From Enhydrobacter sp. (GTDB lineage: Bacteria; Pseudomonadota; Alphaproteobacteria; Reyranellales; Reyranellaceae), in NCBI GenBank assembly GCA_026126105.1, contig JAHCJV010000028.1, positions 1 to 61,190 on the forward strand: 61,190 nt of DNA, written 5' to 3'. The position numbers were made by a program, and so were the translations under genes. Position 1 is the stretch's first letter, and every line of letters starts with the position of its first letter. The notes below the pieces were generated by a model, which was not told where the DNA came from, did no database searches, and saw nothing but the letters and a program-made list of their open reading frames with translations. Shown here piece by piece: positions 8,445 to 18,513 of the stretch.

Positions 8445-8945
8445 ATGGATACCTCCATATTCATCGGTTTGGGTGCAAACCTGCCGCACGAGCGCTTCGG
8501 TTCCCCGCAGGAGACGCTCGAAGCGGCGCTGAAGGAACTCGGCCGACGCGGCGTGCGAACGCTGCGCGTGTCGCCATGGTACCGGACGGCCCCGGTCCCG
8601 CCCTCGGACCAGCCGTGGTACGTCAATGCAGTTGCGGAGGTGGCATCGGAGCTGCCGGCGGATGCTCTTCTTGCCCAGCTTCATGCAGTGGAGGCGTGTT
8701 TCGGGCGAGCCCGGACGGTCGTCAACGCCGCCCGTATGATCGATCTCGATCTTCTTGATTTCAAAGGGGAAATATCGGCCGGCGCGCCGGGGCGGGCGAC
8801 CCTGCCGCATCCCCGAATGACCGATCGGGCGTTCGTCCTGCTTCCCCTCGCCGACCTCGCTCCGCACTGGCGACACCCCGTTTCCGGTCTTTCGGTGCGG
8901 GCCCTGATCGAGGCGCTGCCTGTCGACCAGATCGCGGTACGCTAA
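8445..8945 (+). CDS. folK: 2-amino-4-hydroxy-6-hydroxymethyldihydropteridine diphosphokinase
   Basis: The 166-residue protein matches HPPK: IFIGLGANLPHERFGSPQET at the start, SPWYRTAPVPPSDQPWYVNAVAEV in the middle, and the metal-binding segment ARMIDLDLLDF with LPHPRMTDRAFVLLPLADLAP. It transfers pyrophosphate from ATP to 6-hydroxymethyl-7,8-dihydropterin in folate synthesis, in the cytosol. The folate partners folP and folB are not next to it; rpoZ follows on the same strand with its own promoter. ATG 8445 is preferred since the first strand begins three residues later. Confidence 0.94.
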   Translation: MDTSIFIGLGANLPHERFGSPQETLEAALKELGRRGVRTLRVSPWYRTAPVPPSDQPWYVNAVAEVASELPADALLAQLHAVEACFGRARTVVNAARMIDLDLLDFKGEISAGAPGRATLPHPRMTDRAFVLLPLADLAPHWRHPVSGLSVRALIEALPVDQIAVR

Positions 8946-8948
8946 CCC

Positions 8949-8976
8949 TTGTCTTTTGTTGCCATCCGCGTATAAA
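8949..8976 (+). promoter_or_regulatory. Putative sigma-70-type promoter of rpoZ
   Basis: TTGTCT (8949-8954) and TATAAA (8971-8976) are separated by 16 bases, about 30 bases before the rpoZ ATG. AGAGG at 8997-9001, five bases before ATG 9007, is the ribosome binding site that fixes the rpoZ start. Assigned by sequence similarity only. Confidence 0.55.
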
Positions 8977-9006
8977 CCCGCGCTCCTCCAAAATTCAGAG
9001 GTCTCC

Positions 9007-9366
9007 ATGGCCCGCGTCACCGTCGAAGACTGCGTCCTGCAGGTGCCCAACCGTTTCGAATTGGTCATGTATGCTGCCCAGCGCGCGCGCGACATCTCGG
9101 GCGGCGGTCAGATCATGATCGACCGCGACCGGGACAAGAATCCCGTCGTGGCGCTGCGCGAGATTGCCGAGATGAAGCTCGACCAGAGCGTTCTCAAGGA
9201 CAAGCTGATTTCGGGCATGCAGAAGCACGCCGACATTGACAAGCCCGAGGAGGTCAACGAGATGGCCGAGCTCGAGCAGGAACTCGCGGCGGCCTTGGCG
9301 CAGGGTGGCGCGGAAGCCGCTCAGCCCAAGGCCCTGCCGATGACCGAGGAAGACGACATCGGCTAG
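9007..9366 (+). CDS. rpoZ: DNA-directed RNA polymerase subunit omega
   Basis: The 119-residue protein begins MARVTVEDCV, the nearly invariant omega start, followed by NRFELVMYAAQRARDISGG and NPVVALREIAE. It binds and chaperones the beta-prime subunit and is involved in the ppGpp response. The C-terminus is acidic and longer than in E. coli (91 residues), as is common in Alphaproteobacteria. ATG 9007 is chosen over an in-frame ATG at 8956 because that one lies upstream of the -10 box and the conserved N-terminus starts at 9007. rsh follows after 96 bases, the usual linkage. Confidence 0.95.
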   Translation: MARVTVEDCVLQVPNRFELVMYAAQRARDISGGGQIMIDRDRDKNPVVALREIAEMKLDQSVLKDKLISGMQKHADIDKPEEVNEMAELEQELAAALAQGGAEAAQPKALPMTEEDDIG

Positions 9367-9462
9367 TCGGACCGGGTCGGCCGCCCCTCGTTCTGCCGGG
9401 GCCTGCATTCGCGCATTCAGCGTGGAGCGAGCGCAAACGTCCCCATATAGTGGGCGATTGCC

Positions 9463-11646
9463 ATGATTCGTCAGTTCGAACTCGTCGAGCGCGTACATTC
9501 CTACGATCCGGATGCGGACGAGGACGTTCTGAACCGCGCCTATGTCTACGGGCTGAAAAAGCACGGCACCCAGCTGCGCGCTTCGGGCGACCCCTATTTC
9601 TCGCACCCGGTCGAGGTCGCAGGCATCCTGGCCGAGATGCGGCTCGACACGTCCTCGATCGTGACCGGGCTGCTTCACGACACGCTGGAGGATACCGACG
9701 CCACGCGCGACGAGCTCGCCCGACTGTTCGGTGACGAGGTCGCCAAGCTGGTCGACGGGGTCACCAAGCTGTCGCGTCTCGAGGTCCAGTCGGAGACCAC
9801 CAAGGAAGCCGAGAACCTGCGCAAGCTGGTGCTCGCCATGTCGACCGACATCCGCGTCCTGCTGGTCAAGCTGGCGGACCGGCTGCACAACATGCGCACG
9901 CTCCATCACATCAAGGAACCGGCCCGGCGCAAGCGCATCGCGCGCGAGACGATGGACCTCTATGCTCCGCTCGCCTCGCGGATCGGCATGGAGAAGGTCA
10001 AGCGCGAGCTGGAAGAGCTGGCGTTCGGCGAGCTCAACCCCGACGGCCGGGCCTCGGTGCTGGCTCGCTTCGGCTATCTGAGGGAAAAGGGCGAGCAGAT
10101 CGTTCCGGAGATCGAGGCCGAGTTGGTCAAGACCTTGGCGGACGGCGGGTTGGCCGCGCAGGTTTCGGGCCGCGAGAAGACGCCCTATTCGATCTGGCGC
10201 AAGATGCAGCAGAAGAACGTATCGTTCGAGCAGCTCGCCGATATCATGGCTTTCCGGATCATCGTGGCCGACATCGCACAGTGCTACCAGGCACTCGGCC
10301 TGCTGCACGGCCGGTTCCAGGTGCTGCCGCAGCGCTTCAAGGACTACATCTCCGTGCCCAAGCCGAACGGCTATCGCTCGCTGCATACGGGCGTGATCGG
10401 CCCCCATGGCCAGCGCATCGAGATCCAGATACGTACCGGCGAAATGCAGGAGCAGGCCGAGCGCGGGGTGGCGGCGCACTGGATCTACAAGCAGGGGGGG
10501 CCCTCGACCGACGCGCCCCAGTACGCCTGGCTGCGCAGCCTGATCGAAATCCTCGACAAATCGTCGAACGCCGAGGATTTCCTCGAGCACACCAAGCTCG
10601 AGATGTTCCAGGACCAGGTGTTCTGCTTTACCCCCAAAGGCAAGCTGATCTCCCTTCCGCGCGGGGCGACGCCGATCGACTTCGCCTATGCCGTGCACAG
10701 TCAGGTCGGCGATACATGTGTGGGTGCCAGGATCAACGGCCGCATGCTGCCGCTGCGAACCCAGCTTTCCAACGGCGACCAGATCGAGATCGTGACGTCC
10801 AAGGCGCAAACGCCGTCGCCGACCTGGGAGCGGTTCGCGGTCACCGGCAAGGCCCGGGCCGCGATCCGCCGCTTCATTCGCTTGCGGCAGCGCGAGCAAT
10901 ATCTGCAGCTCGGCCGCTCGCTGCTGGAAAAGACCTTCCACGAGGAGGGCTACGAGGTCACCGAGAAGGGCCTCGACGGGGTGAAGGCGAATTTCAAGCA
11001 GGCCAGCACCGACGATCTCATCGCCAATGTCGGAGCAGGTCTCGTTGGCTCCCGCGAAGTGCTCATGGCGGTCTATCCAGGCCTCAAGCAGCAGCGCAAG
11101 ACCCCGGTCGGCTCCAGCGGCGGCGATGTGGTGCAGATCACCCGGGCCCGGGGGAAGGTCTCGAAGCTGCGCGACGCGGCGGCCACGGAGCACGGCCAGA
11201 TCGCCATAACCGGGCTAATCCCGGGCATGGCGGTGCACTTCGCGCGCTGCTGCCATCCGCTGCCGGGCGACCGAATCGTCGGCATCATCACCACCGGCAA
11301 GGGCGTCACGATCCACACCATCGACTGCGCCACGTTGGAGAGCTTCTCCGATACGCCCGAACGCTGGATCGATGTCGGCTGGGAAGCCGTAGGCGACGGG
11401 GGTGCCGCCTATACCGGGCGCCTGAAGGTCACGGTTGCCAATCAGCCGGGCAGCCTGTCGAGTCTCTCGACGGTGATCGCCCGTCACGACGGCAACATCT
11501 CGAACCTGCGCATCGTCAATCGCTCGATGGACTTCTTCGACATGGTGATCGACGTCGAGGTTGCCGATGTGAAGCACCTGGCCGACATTACCGCGGCGCT
11601 TCGCGCGACGCCCGCGATAAACGCCGTCGAACGCGCGCGAAGCTAG
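9463..11646 (+). CDS. rsh: Bifunctional (p)ppGpp synthetase/hydrolase (RelA/SpoT homologue)
   Basis: This 727-residue protein has the full long-RSH layout: HD hydrolase domain with [12 protein letters not shown] and His72-Asp73 plus Glu76-Asp77 in [10 protein letters not shown]; synthetase domain with [19 protein letters not shown] and [31 protein letters not shown] domain starting at [26 protein letters not shown]; and a C-terminal ACT domain ([20 protein letters not shown]). Intact HD residues indicate that it can both make and degrade the alarmone. No second RSH is present in the window. TATAGT at 9446-9451 may be a -10 box, but no good -35 was seen. Confidence 0.95.
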   Translation: MIRQFELVERVHSYDPDADEDVLNRAYVYGLKKHGTQLRASGDPYFSHPVEVAGILAEMRLDTSSIVTGLLHDTLEDTDATRDELARLFGDEVAKLVDGVTKLSRLEVQSETTKEAENLRKLVLAMSTDIRVLLVKLADRLHNMRTLHHIKEPARRKRIARETMDLYAPLASRIGMEKVKRELEELAFGELNPDGRASVLARFGYLREKGEQIVPEIEAELVKTLADGGLAAQVSGREKTPYSIWRKMQQKNVSFEQLADIMAFRIIVADIAQCYQALGLLHGRFQVLPQRFKDYISVPKPNGYRSLHTGVIGPHGQRIEIQIRTGEMQEQAERGVAAHWIYKQGGPSTDAPQYAWLRSLIEILDKSSNAEDFLEHTKLEMFQDQVFCFTPKGKLISLPRGATPIDFAYAVHSQVGDTCVGARINGRMLPLRTQLSNGDQIEIVTSKAQTPSPTWERFAVTGKARAAIRRFIRLRQREQYLQLGRSLLEKTFHEEGYEVTEKGLDGVKANFKQASTDDLIANVGAGLVGSREVLMAVYPGLKQQRKTPVGSSGGDVVQITRARGKVSKLRDAAATEHGQIAITGLIPGMAVHFARCCHPLPGDRIVGIITTGKGVTIHTIDCATLESFSDTPERWIDVGWEAVGDGGAAYTGRLKVTVANQPGSLSSLSTVIARHDGNISNLRIVNRSMDFFDMVIDVEVADVKHLADITAALRATPAINAVERARS

Positions 11647-11671
11647 CTCTCCACACTCACAAGGCCCTGCA

Positions 11672-12418
11672 ATGTCCCAGCCTCTGCGTCTCGGCGTGAA
11701 CATCGATCACGTCGCCACGGTCCGCAACGCGCGCGGCGGGCGCCTGCCCGACCCCTTGCGTGCCGCTGCCATCGCTGCGGCGGCGGGGGCCGACGGAATC
11801 ACCGCGCATCTGCGCGAGGATCGACGCCATATCGTCGACGCCGACATCGAGGGCCTGATGCGCGAGCTCGATATCCCGCTCAATTTCGAGATGGCGGCGA
11901 CGGCGGAGATGGTCGGCATCGCGCTGAAGCATCGCCCGCACGCCGCCTGCATCGTGCCGGAGAAGCGCGAGGAGCGCACCACCGAGGGCGGGCTCGACGC
12001 AGCGGGCCAGCACAATGCCCTCAAGCCGTTGGTGGCGCGACTGAGCGATGCCGGCATTCGCGTGTCGCTGTTCATCGAGGCCGACCCGCGCCAACTCGAG
12101 GCGGCGGTGACTTTGGGCGCCCCTGTCGTCGAGTTGCACACCGGTCGCTATTGCGAGCTCGAAGGCGAGGCGCAAAAGGCCGAGCTCGCCCGCCTGCAGA
12201 AGGGTGCAGCGACCTGCGCCAGGCTCGGGCTGGAATGCCATATGGGGCATGGCTTGAGCTATGCCGACGTCGGGCCGATCGCGGCGATCCCCCAGGTGCG
12301 TGAGCTCAACATCGGCCATTTCCTTGTCGGCGAGGCGATCTTCGTCGGTCTCGACGCCGCGATCCGCGAGATGCGCCGCATCATGAACGCCGCCCGCTCG
12401 GGCGGGACTGCCGCATGA
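11672..12418 (+). CDS. pdxJ: Pyridoxine 5'-phosphate synthase
   Basis: The 248-residue protein starts [19 protein letters not shown] and continues with [26 protein letters not shown] and the C-terminal [35 protein letters not shown]. These are the hallmarks of PdxJ, which condenses 3-amino-1-hydroxyacetone phosphate with deoxyxylulose phosphate to make pyridoxine phosphate. The TIM-barrel His and Glu residues (NIDH, NFEM, ECHMGHG) are all there. It lies 25 bases after rsh and overlaps acpS by ATGA, so the genes are likely translated from one message. Confidence 0.95.
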   Translation: MSQPLRLGVNIDHVATVRNARGGRLPDPLRAAAIAAAAGADGITAHLREDRRHIVDADIEGLMRELDIPLNFEMAATAEMVGIALKHRPHAACIVPEKREERTTEGGLDAAGQHNALKPLVARLSDAGIRVSLFIEADPRQLEAAVTLGAPVVELHTGRYCELEGEAQKAELARLQKGAATCARLGLECHMGHGLSYADVGPIAAIPQVRELNIGHFLVGEAIFVGLDAAIREMRRIMNAARSGGTAA

Positions 12419-12816
12419 TCCTGGGCATCGGGAACGATCTCTGCGACATCCGCCGGATCGAGAAATCGCTGGAACGCTTCGGCGACCGCTTCGTGAAGCG
12501 CATCTTCACCGAGCTCGAGCAGAAGCGTTCCGAAGGCCGCGCGACGCGGGCGGCGAGCTACGCCAAGCGCTTCGCTGCCAAGGAGGCTTGCGCCAAGGCG
12601 CTCGGCACCGGCCTGCGCCGCGGCGTGTTCTGGCGCGACATGGGCGTGATCAACCTGCCCGGCGGCAAGCCGACCCTGGCACTGACCGGCGGCGCGCTGG
12701 CCCGCCTGCAGGAGATCACTCCTGCGGGACTCTCGCCGCAGATCGACCTTACCCTCACCGACGAATATCCGCTGGCCCAGGCCTTCGTCATCATTTCCGG
12801 CGTGCCGGCTCAGTGA
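12415..12816 (+). CDS. acpS: Holo-[acyl-carrier-protein] synthase
   Basis: The 133-residue protein has the two metal-binding motifs of Acp[19 protein letters not shown] at the N-terminus (Asp8) and [18 protein letters not shown] (about residues 45-62, Glu in AAKEA). It transfers the 4'-phosphopantetheine arm from CoA to a Ser of ACP, supporting fatty acid synthesis. The start codon lies inside the pdxJ stop (ATGA). A gap of about 170 bases follows before lepB. Length is typical. Confidence 0.94.
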   Translation: MILGIGNDLCDIRRIEKSLERFGDRFVKRIFTELEQKRSEGRATRAASYAKRFAAKEACAKALGTGLRRGVFWRDMGVINLPGGKPTLALTGGALARLQEITPAGLSPQIDLTLTDEYPLAQAFVIISGVPAQ

Positions 12817-12984
12817 GCGAGCGCGACAGTGGGCCAAATACATCGTCGGTGGAGCATCGAGCGTTTCTGTCGCAGCAGCGCCGCCACGAAATGATCCATT
12901 TGCCGCTCTTCCCTGCAGTGTGTGGGCGGGAGACATTGGTTGTCGGCCCTGCTACACACGCGGCTCTTGCAAACTGGTACGGCG

Positions 12985-13812
12985 ATGACAGACGTGGTTG
13001 AACGTCGCAAGCGGGGACAGGAAAAGACCGGAGGCTGGGCGGAAACCGTCCGGACGGTGGTCTACGCTGTGCTGATTGCACTCGTGGTGAGGACGTTCGC
13101 CATCGAGCCCTTCAATATTCCCTCGGGTTCCATGATCCCGACGCTGCTGGTTGGCGACTATCTGTTCGTCTCGAAATATTCGTACGGCTATAGCAAGCAT
13201 TCGTTCCCTTTTTCGCTCGGCTTCTTTTCGGGCCGGATTTTTGGCCGCGCCCCCGAGCGCGGTGACGTGGCAGTGTTCAAGTATCCCGGCGATCAGGGTC
13301 AGGGCATGAACCGGACCGACTACATCAAGCGCATCGTCGGCCTGCCGGGCGATCGCATCCAGGTCATCAACGGCATCCTGCATATCAACGGCAAGCCGGT
13401 CGAACGCACGCGGATCGGCGAGTACGTGCAGGGCAGCGGCGGCTACAGGACAGGCACGCTTTACCGGGAGGTGCTGCCCAATGGCCGCAGTCACGAGATC
13501 ATCGAAAACAGTGACAACGGGCCATCCGACAACACGCCGGAGTTCCTCGTTCCCGCCGACAGCTACTTCATGATGGGCGACAATCGCGACGATTCGCTCG
13601 ACAGCCGCACCAAGCTGATGGTCCGCGACCTGAGCGGCGCAACCGGTGAGCGGGCCCAGCACGGCTGGTACGTGCCCGCCGAGAACCTGGTCGGGCGCGC
13701 GGAGTTCATTTTCTTCTCGCACGATCCGTCAGTCGCAGGCTGGCTGGAACCTTGGAAATGGCCGCAAGCGGTCGGCAGCCGCATCGGGCGCTTCTTCAAG
13801 GCGATCCACTGA
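12985..13812 (+). CDS. lepB: Signal peptidase I
   Basis: The 275-residue protein has one N-terminal membrane segment (TVVYAVLIALVVRTFAI, about 24-40), catalytic Ser49 in IPSGSMIPTLLVGDYLFVSK, and catalytic Lys115 in TDYIKRIVGLPGD, followed by box E MGDNRDDSLDSR. It cleaves signal peptides of Sec and Tat substrates at the outer face of the inner membrane. ATG 12985 is preferred to in-frame GTG 12922, because the cytosolic tail then matches the usual length. TGA 13810-13812 lies right against the rnc start region. Confidence 0.94.
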   Translation: MTDVVERRKRGQEKTGGWAETVRTVVYAVLIALVVRTFAIEPFNIPSGSMIPTLLVGDYLFVSKYSYGYSKHSFPFSLGFFSGRIFGRAPERGDVAVFKYPGDQGQGMNRTDYIKRIVGLPGDRIQVINGILHINGKPVERTRIGEYVQGSGGYRTGTLYREVLPNGRSHEIIENSDNGPSDNTPEFLVPADSYFMMGDNRDDSLDSRTKLMVRDLSGATGERAQHGWYVPAENLVGRAEFIFFSHDPSVAGWLEPWKWPQAVGSRIGRFFKAIH

Positions 13813-13822
13813 GGATGGGCCG

Positions 13823-14491
13823 CTGAGGCTGGATCATACCTTTGTGCGCCCCGAGCTCCTTGCCGAGGCGCTGACCCATCGCAGCGCGCTGGACCGCCGT
13901 CCCGACCTCAAGGCTGCTTTCCCGCACGGCAACGAACGGCTCGAGTTCCTCGGCGATCGCGTCCTGTCACTGGCCATGGCCGATCTCTTGTTGCGCCGCT
14001 TTCCTCACGAGCGCGAGGGCGATCTGGCGCGCCGTTACAGCGCCCTCGTGCAGGCGCAGACCCTTGCGGAGATCGCCCAGGCGATCGATCTCGGGCAGGA
14101 CATGCGGCTCGGCGATTCGGAGGTGCAGGGCAGTGCCGTCCGTCCCACCATCCTTGCGGACGCGCTGGAGGCGGTGCTGGGGGCGATCTTCCTCGACGGC
14201 GGCTTCGGCGCGGCAGCGGCCTGCATCGAGCGGCTGTGGGGTGAGCGGCTGAGCGACACGCTCGCCGCCCCGCGCGACGCCAAGACGGCATTGCAGGAAT
14301 GGGCACAGGCGCGACGCCTGCCGTTGCCCGACTATCGCGAAGTCGACCGCGAAGGGCCGGCGCATGCGCCGGTCTTCGTCGTCGATGTCTCGATCAGGGG
14401 CCATGAGGCCGGTCGCGGCCGCGCCGGCAGCAAGCGCGAGGCCGAGCGGCTGGCGGCGGCGGCATTGCTCGAACGGCTGGCAGGATCATGA
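13823..14491 (+). CDS. rnc: Ribonuclease III (start codon uncertain, possibly CTG)
   Basis: The protein shows the RNase III signature NERLEFLGDRVL, LADALEAVLGAIFLDGG, and a C-terminal double-stranded RNA-binding domain (KTALQEWAQARRLPLPDY to KREAERLAAAALLERL). It processes rRNA precursors and cleaves dsRNA. The frame has no ATG, GTG or TTG between lepB and the conserved core except GTG 13844, which would remove the first helix. CTG 13823 has GAGG 8 bases upstream and gives 222 residues, close to E. coli's 226. The ATG at 13815 is in another frame and stops after three codons. It overlaps era by ATGA. Confidence 0.9.
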   Translation: MRLDHTFVRPELLAEALTHRSALDRRPDLKAAFPHGNERLEFLGDRVLSLAMADLLLRRFPHEREGDLARRYSALVQAQTLAEIAQAIDLGQDMRLGDSEVQGSAVRPTILADALEAVLGAIFLDGGFGAAAACIERLWGERLSDTLAAPRDAKTALQEWAQARRLPLPDYREVDREGPAHAPVFVVDVSIRGHEAGRGRAGSKREAERLAAAALLERLAGS

Positions 14492-15414
14492 ACACCCCCA
14501 CGACGCGAGCCGGTTTCGTGGCCATCGTCGGCGCACCCAACGCCGGCAAGTCCACACTGGTCAATGCGCTGGTCGGCTCGAAGGTCAGCATCGTTTCGCC
14601 AAAGGTGCAGACCACCCGGATGCGGGTGATCGGCATCGCCATGACCGATCTGCCCGACGGCAGTCGCGCGCAGGTGGTGCTGGTCGACACGCCGGGCATC
14701 TTCCGTGTCGCCAAGCGCCGGCTGGAGCGCGCCATGGTGGCCGCCGCCTGGCAGGGAGCGGAGGACGCCGACGTGGTCGCGCTCATGGTCGACGCCGAAC
14801 GCGGAATCGGCCAGGAAACCCGAGCGATCGTCGAGCGCCTCAAGGAGAGCAAGGCGCCGCGATTCCTGCTCCTGAACAAGATCGACCTGGTACCGCGCGA
14901 GGCGCTGCTGTCGCTGACCGCCGATTTGAATGCGCTTCTGCCGTTCGAGCACACTTTCATGGTGAGCGCGCTGAAGCAGGACGGCATCGCGGACGTCCTC
15001 GCGGCCTGTGCCGCGCGCCTGCCGGTCAGCCCGTTCCTCTATCCCGAGGACCAGGCCGCCGACCTGCCGCTGCGCCTTCTCGCGGCCGAGGTGACGCGCG
15101 AGCAGGTCTTCCTGCAGCTCCATCAGGAGCTGCCCTACGAGGCCGCGGTCGAAACCGAGAAATGGGAAGAGCGCAAGGACGGCAGCGTGCGCATCGAGCA
15201 GATCATCCACGTCCAGCGCGACGGCCAGCGGGCTATCTTCCTCGGCAAGGGCGGCGCCCGCATCAAGCAGATCGGCGCCCGCGCCCGGCACGAACTCGGC
15301 CGGATGCTGGAACGCCCGGTGCATCTATTCCTGCACGTGAAGGTCAGCGAGCGCTGGGCCGAAGATCCCTCGCATTACCGCACGATCGGACTGGATTACG
15401 ACCCTAAGTCATAG
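14488..15414 (+). CDS. era: GTPase Era
   Basis: The 308-residue protein has G1 GAPNAGKST (16-24), G3 DTPG, G4 NKID and a C-terminal KH domain with IFLGKGGARIKQIGARAR. It binds 16S rRNA near its 3' end and assists small-subunit maturation. The start overlaps the rnc stop, the usual rnc-era coupling. recO follows after 78 bases. A short A-rich or T-run terminator is not visible between them. Confidence 0.95.
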   Translation: MNTPTTRAGFVAIVGAPNAGKSTLVNALVGSKVSIVSPKVQTTRMRVIGIAMTDLPDGSRAQVVLVDTPGIFRVAKRRLERAMVAAAWQGAEDADVVALMVDAERGIGQETRAIVERLKESKAPRFLLLNKIDLVPREALLSLTADLNALLPFEHTFMVSALKQDGIADVLAACAARLPVSPFLYPEDQAADLPLRLLAAEVTREQVFLQLHQELPYEAAVETEKWEERKDGSVRIEQIIHVQRDGQRAIFLGKGGARIKQIGARARHELGRMLERPVHLFLHVKVSERWAEDPSHYRTIGLDYDPKS

Positions 15415-15492
15415 TCCCTTTATCAAGGCCAAGCCGGTCGCGCCCGGGTCGCCGACCTAGCGCGAACTGCCGAAACGCGTCATATCCCGCGC

Positions 15493-16212
15493 ATGGAGTG
15501 GAGCGATCGTGGCATCGTGCTATCGAGCCGGCCGCACGGCGAGACCGGGCTGGTGACCACGCTGCTCACGCGCCACCACGGCCGGCACGCGGGTTTCGTC
15601 GCCGGGGGCATTTCGCGCAAGTCGCGACCGACCTGGCAGTCCGGCAACGTCGTCGAGGTCGCCTGGCGTGCCAGGCAGCTGGATCAACTTGGCCACTACA
15701 CCGGTGAACTGCGTGAAGCCCATGCGGCCCGGGTGATGGACGATGTCGTCGAACTGGCCGGCCTGTCGGCAGCCTGCGCCCTGATCGATGCGGCGCTGCC
15801 CGACCGCGAGCCGCATGCCGCCATCTTCGACGGATTTCACGCCTTGCTGAATGCGATCGGCCACCCAGGCTGGCCCGTGATCCACGTTCGGCTCGAGCTT
15901 GGCCTCCTGCAGGAGCTGGGCTTCGGGCTCGATCTCGACAAATGCGCGGTGACCGGGGCGACGGAGGACCTGGCCTTCGTCTCCCCGAGGACCGGCCGGG
16001 CCGTATCTCGCACGGCCGCCGAACCCTACCGCGACAGGCTGATCGCCCTGCCGTCCTTCCTGTCAACCGGCCGACTGCCGGCCGGGGAGGCGGAGCTGCG
16101 GCTGGGCCTCGATCTGACGGGCTATTTCCTCGAGCGGCACGTCTTCTGGCCGCACAACAAGCCCTTGCCTGCCGCGCGGTCGAGATTTATGGAAGCGCTC
16201 AGCCGCCAATAA
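15493..16212 (+). CDS. recO: DNA repair protein RecO
   Basis: The 239-residue protein starts MEWSDRGIVLSSRPHGETGLVTTLLTRHHGRHAG, the OB-fold N-terminus of RecO, and continues with the helical RecO_C domain (LGLLQELGFGLDLDKCAVTG, ending RSRFMEALSRQ). It loads RecA onto SSB-coated DNA with RecF and RecR; recR is found on the opposite strand at about 28 kb in this window. No zinc-finger Cys cluster is visible: a single Cys is in the LDKCAVTG segment. Position after era is typical for Alphaproteobacteria. Confidence 0.92.
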   Translation: MEWSDRGIVLSSRPHGETGLVTTLLTRHHGRHAGFVAGGISRKSRPTWQSGNVVEVAWRARQLDQLGHYTGELREAHAARVMDDVVELAGLSAACALIDAALPDREPHAAIFDGFHALLNAIGHPGWPVIHVRLELGLLQELGFGLDLDKCAVTGATEDLAFVSPRTGRAVSRTAAEPYRDRLIALPSFLSTGRLPAGEAELRLGLDLTGYFLERHVFWPHNKPLPAARSRFMEALSRQ

Positions 16213-16266
16213 CAACATCCACGGTCGCGGCGCGAATCGCGGCCGTTCCCCCTCACGTCCCGGTCG

Positions 16267-18510
16267 ATGGCCAAACGCACCCCCAACGTCGTTCCGCTCG
16301 CGGCCGTCAAGCCGGTGCAATTCGGGCAGGCGCTCCAGGAGCGCTATCTTTCCTATGCGCTGTCCACGATCATGGCGCGCTCGCTGCCCGACGTTCGCGA
16401 CGGCCTGAAGCCGGTCCATCGCCGGCTGATGTATGCGATGCGCCAGCTTCGCCTCGACCCGAACAGCGCCTTCAAGAAGAGCGCCCGCGTGGTCGGCGAC
16501 GTGATCGGCCAGTATCACCCCCATGGCGACCAGTCGATTTACGATGCGCTCGTCCGTCTGGCCCAGGAATTCTCCGCACGCTTCCCGCTGATCGAGGGGC
16601 AGGGCAACTTCGGCAATATCGACGGCGATAACCCCGCCGCCATGCGCTACACCGAGGCGCGCCTCACCGCGGTCGCCGAAGCACTGCTCGACGGCATCGA
16701 CGAGAACGCCGTCGATTTCCGGCCCAACTACGACGGTTCGACCGAGGAGCCGGTCGTCCTGCCGGGCGGCTTTCCCAATCTGCTGGCGAATGGCGCGGCC
16801 GGCATCGCCGTCGGCATGGCGTGCTCGATCCCGCCGCACAATGTCGGCGAGCTGTGCGACGCGCTGCTGCATCTCGTCAAGTCGCCGAATGCCCGCATCG
16901 AGACGCTCGTCGATCTGGTGAAGGGGCCGGATTTCCCGACCGGCGGCCTGCTGGTCGAGCCGCGCGAGTCGATCGTCGAGTCGTATCGCACCGGTCGCGG
17001 CGCCTTCCGCCTGCGCGCCCGCTGGGTGAAGGAGGAGCTGCCGCGCGGCCAGTACCGGATCGTCGTCACCGAGATTCCGTACCAGGTGCAGAAGGGCAAG
17101 CTGATCGAGCGCATCGCGGAGATCATCAACGCCAAGAAGCTGCCGATCCTGGAGGACGTGCGCGACGAGTCGGCCGACGACGTGCGCGTCGTGCTCGAGC
17201 CTCGCACCGGCCAGGTGCCGGCCGAGCTCTTGATGGAGCAGCTCTTCAAGCTGACCGATCTCGAGATCCGCTTCCCGCTGAACCTCAACGTGCTCGACCG
17301 CAACAATACGCCGAGGGTGATGGATCTGCGCGAGGCGCTGCAGGCGTTCCTCGATCATCGCCGCGAAGTGCTGATCCGGCGGTCGACGTTCCGGCTCGAG
17401 GCGATCGAGCGCCGGCTCGAGATCCTCGAAGGCTTCCTGATCGCCTACCTGAACATCGACAGGTTGATAAAGATCATCCGCGAGGAGGACGAGCCCAAGC
17501 CCGTGATGATGAAGGCGTTCGGGCTGACCGACACCCAGGCCGAGGCAATCCTGAACATGCGGCTGCGCGCGTTGCGCCGGCTGGAAGAGTTCGAGATCAA
17601 GGGCGAGCACAAGAAGCTCACAGCCGAACGCAAGGACCTCAAGGCGCTACTCAAGGAGGAAAAGCTCCAGTGGAGCAAGATCGCCGAGCAGATTCAGGAG
17701 ACGAAGGCGAAGTTCGGCGGCAAGACAAAGCTTGGCAAGCGTCGCACCGAGCTTGCCGACGCGCCGGCCGGGATCGAGCATGCGATCGAGGATTTCATCG
17801 AGCGCGAACCGGTCACGGTGGTGCTGTCGTCAAAGGGCTGGATCCGCGCGGCCAAGGGCCATCTCGACGACAACCAGGCGGCCGAGCTCAAGTACAAGGA
17901 AGGCGACGAGGCGCGATTCGCCCTGCACGCCCAGTCGACGGACAAGGTGCTGGTGTTCGGCACCAACGGACGCTTCTACACGCTTGGCTGCGACCGGCTG
18001 CCGAGCGCGCGCGGCCATGGCGAGCCGGTGCGGCTGATGATCGAGCTTGCCAACGAGCACGACATCGTGGCGCTCTCCGTGTTCAAGGGCGGCCGGAAGT
18101 TCCTGGTGGCGTCCGATGCCGGCCGCGGCTTCATCGTACCCGAGGACGAGGTCGTGGCGCAGACCAAGAACGGCAAGCAGGTGCTCAATCTGGCCGACAA
18201 GGAGAAGGCCCAGGCCTTTGGGATCGTGCCGGAAAATGCCGATTCGATCGCAGCATTGAGTGAAGGCCGCAAGCTGCTGATCTTCCCGATGGAGCAGGTG
18301 CCCGAGATGGGTCGCGGCCGCGGCGTGACCCTGCAGAGATCCAAGGGGGACCGGCTGTCCGACGCGCAGGCCTTCAGGCTGGCTGATGGTCTGCCTTGGG
18401 GCAATCGCGTGCTTCCGGCAAGCGAGCTGAAGTTCTGGCGTGGCGAGCGCGCCCAGGCAGGCCGCATGCCCGAAAAGGGCTGGCCTCGCGCCAAGCGATT
18501 CAAGGACTGA
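16267..18510 (+). CDS. parC: DNA topoisomerase IV subunit A
   Basis: This 747-residue protein has the type II topoisomerase A-subunit breakage-reunion domain: SRP-like start [35 protein letters not shown] (81-95) and catalytic Tyr128 in [10 protein letters not shown]. The C-terminal part carries degenerate beta-pinwheel repeats without the GyrA box QRRGGKG, which favours ParC over GyrA; the shorter length also fits. It decatenates daughter chromosomes with ParE, whose gene is not in the window. Gln89 sits at the position of the quinolone-sensitive Ser of E. coli ParC. uppP begins 3 bases after the stop. Confidence 0.93.
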   Translation: MAKRTPNVVPLAAVKPVQFGQALQERYLSYALSTIMARSLPDVRDGLKPVHRRLMYAMRQLRLDPNSAFKKSARVVGDVIGQYHPHGDQSIYDALVRLAQEFSARFPLIEGQGNFGNIDGDNPAAMRYTEARLTAVAEALLDGIDENAVDFRPNYDGSTEEPVVLPGGFPNLLANGAAGIAVGMACSIPPHNVGELCDALLHLVKSPNARIETLVDLVKGPDFPTGGLLVEPRESIVESYRTGRGAFRLRARWVKEELPRGQYRIVVTEIPYQVQKGKLIERIAEIINAKKLPILEDVRDESADDVRVVLEPRTGQVPAELLMEQLFKLTDLEIRFPLNLNVLDRNNTPRVMDLREALQAFLDHRREVLIRRSTFRLEAIERRLEILEGFLIAYLNIDRLIKIIREEDEPKPVMMKAFGLTDTQAEAILNMRLRALRRLEEFEIKGEHKKLTAERKDLKALLKEEKLQWSKIAEQIQETKAKFGGKTKLGKRRTELADAPAGIEHAIEDFIEREPVTVVLSSKGWIRAAKGHLDDNQAAELKYKEGDEARFALHAQSTDKVLVFGTNGRFYTLGCDRLPSARGHGEPVRLMIELANEHDIVALSVFKGGRKFLVASDAGRGFIVPEDEVVAQTKNGKQVLNLADKEKAQAFGIVPENADSIAALSEGRKLLIFPMEQVPEMGRGRGVTLQRSKGDRLSDAQAFRLADGLPWGNRVLPASELKFWRGERAQAGRMPEKGWPRAKRFKD

Positions 18511-18513
18511 TCG

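Noticed and set aside
9423..9451. Possible separate promoter for rsh
   Set aside because: TATAGT is acceptable as a -10, but the -35 (TGGAGC) is poor; not strong enough to list.
8995..11193. Long open frame antisense to rpoZ and rsh (over 700 codons)
   Set aside because: Its product is Arg/Asp/Gly/Leu-rich with no family resemblance and lies fully opposite a well-conserved gene; typical mirror frame in GC-rich DNA.
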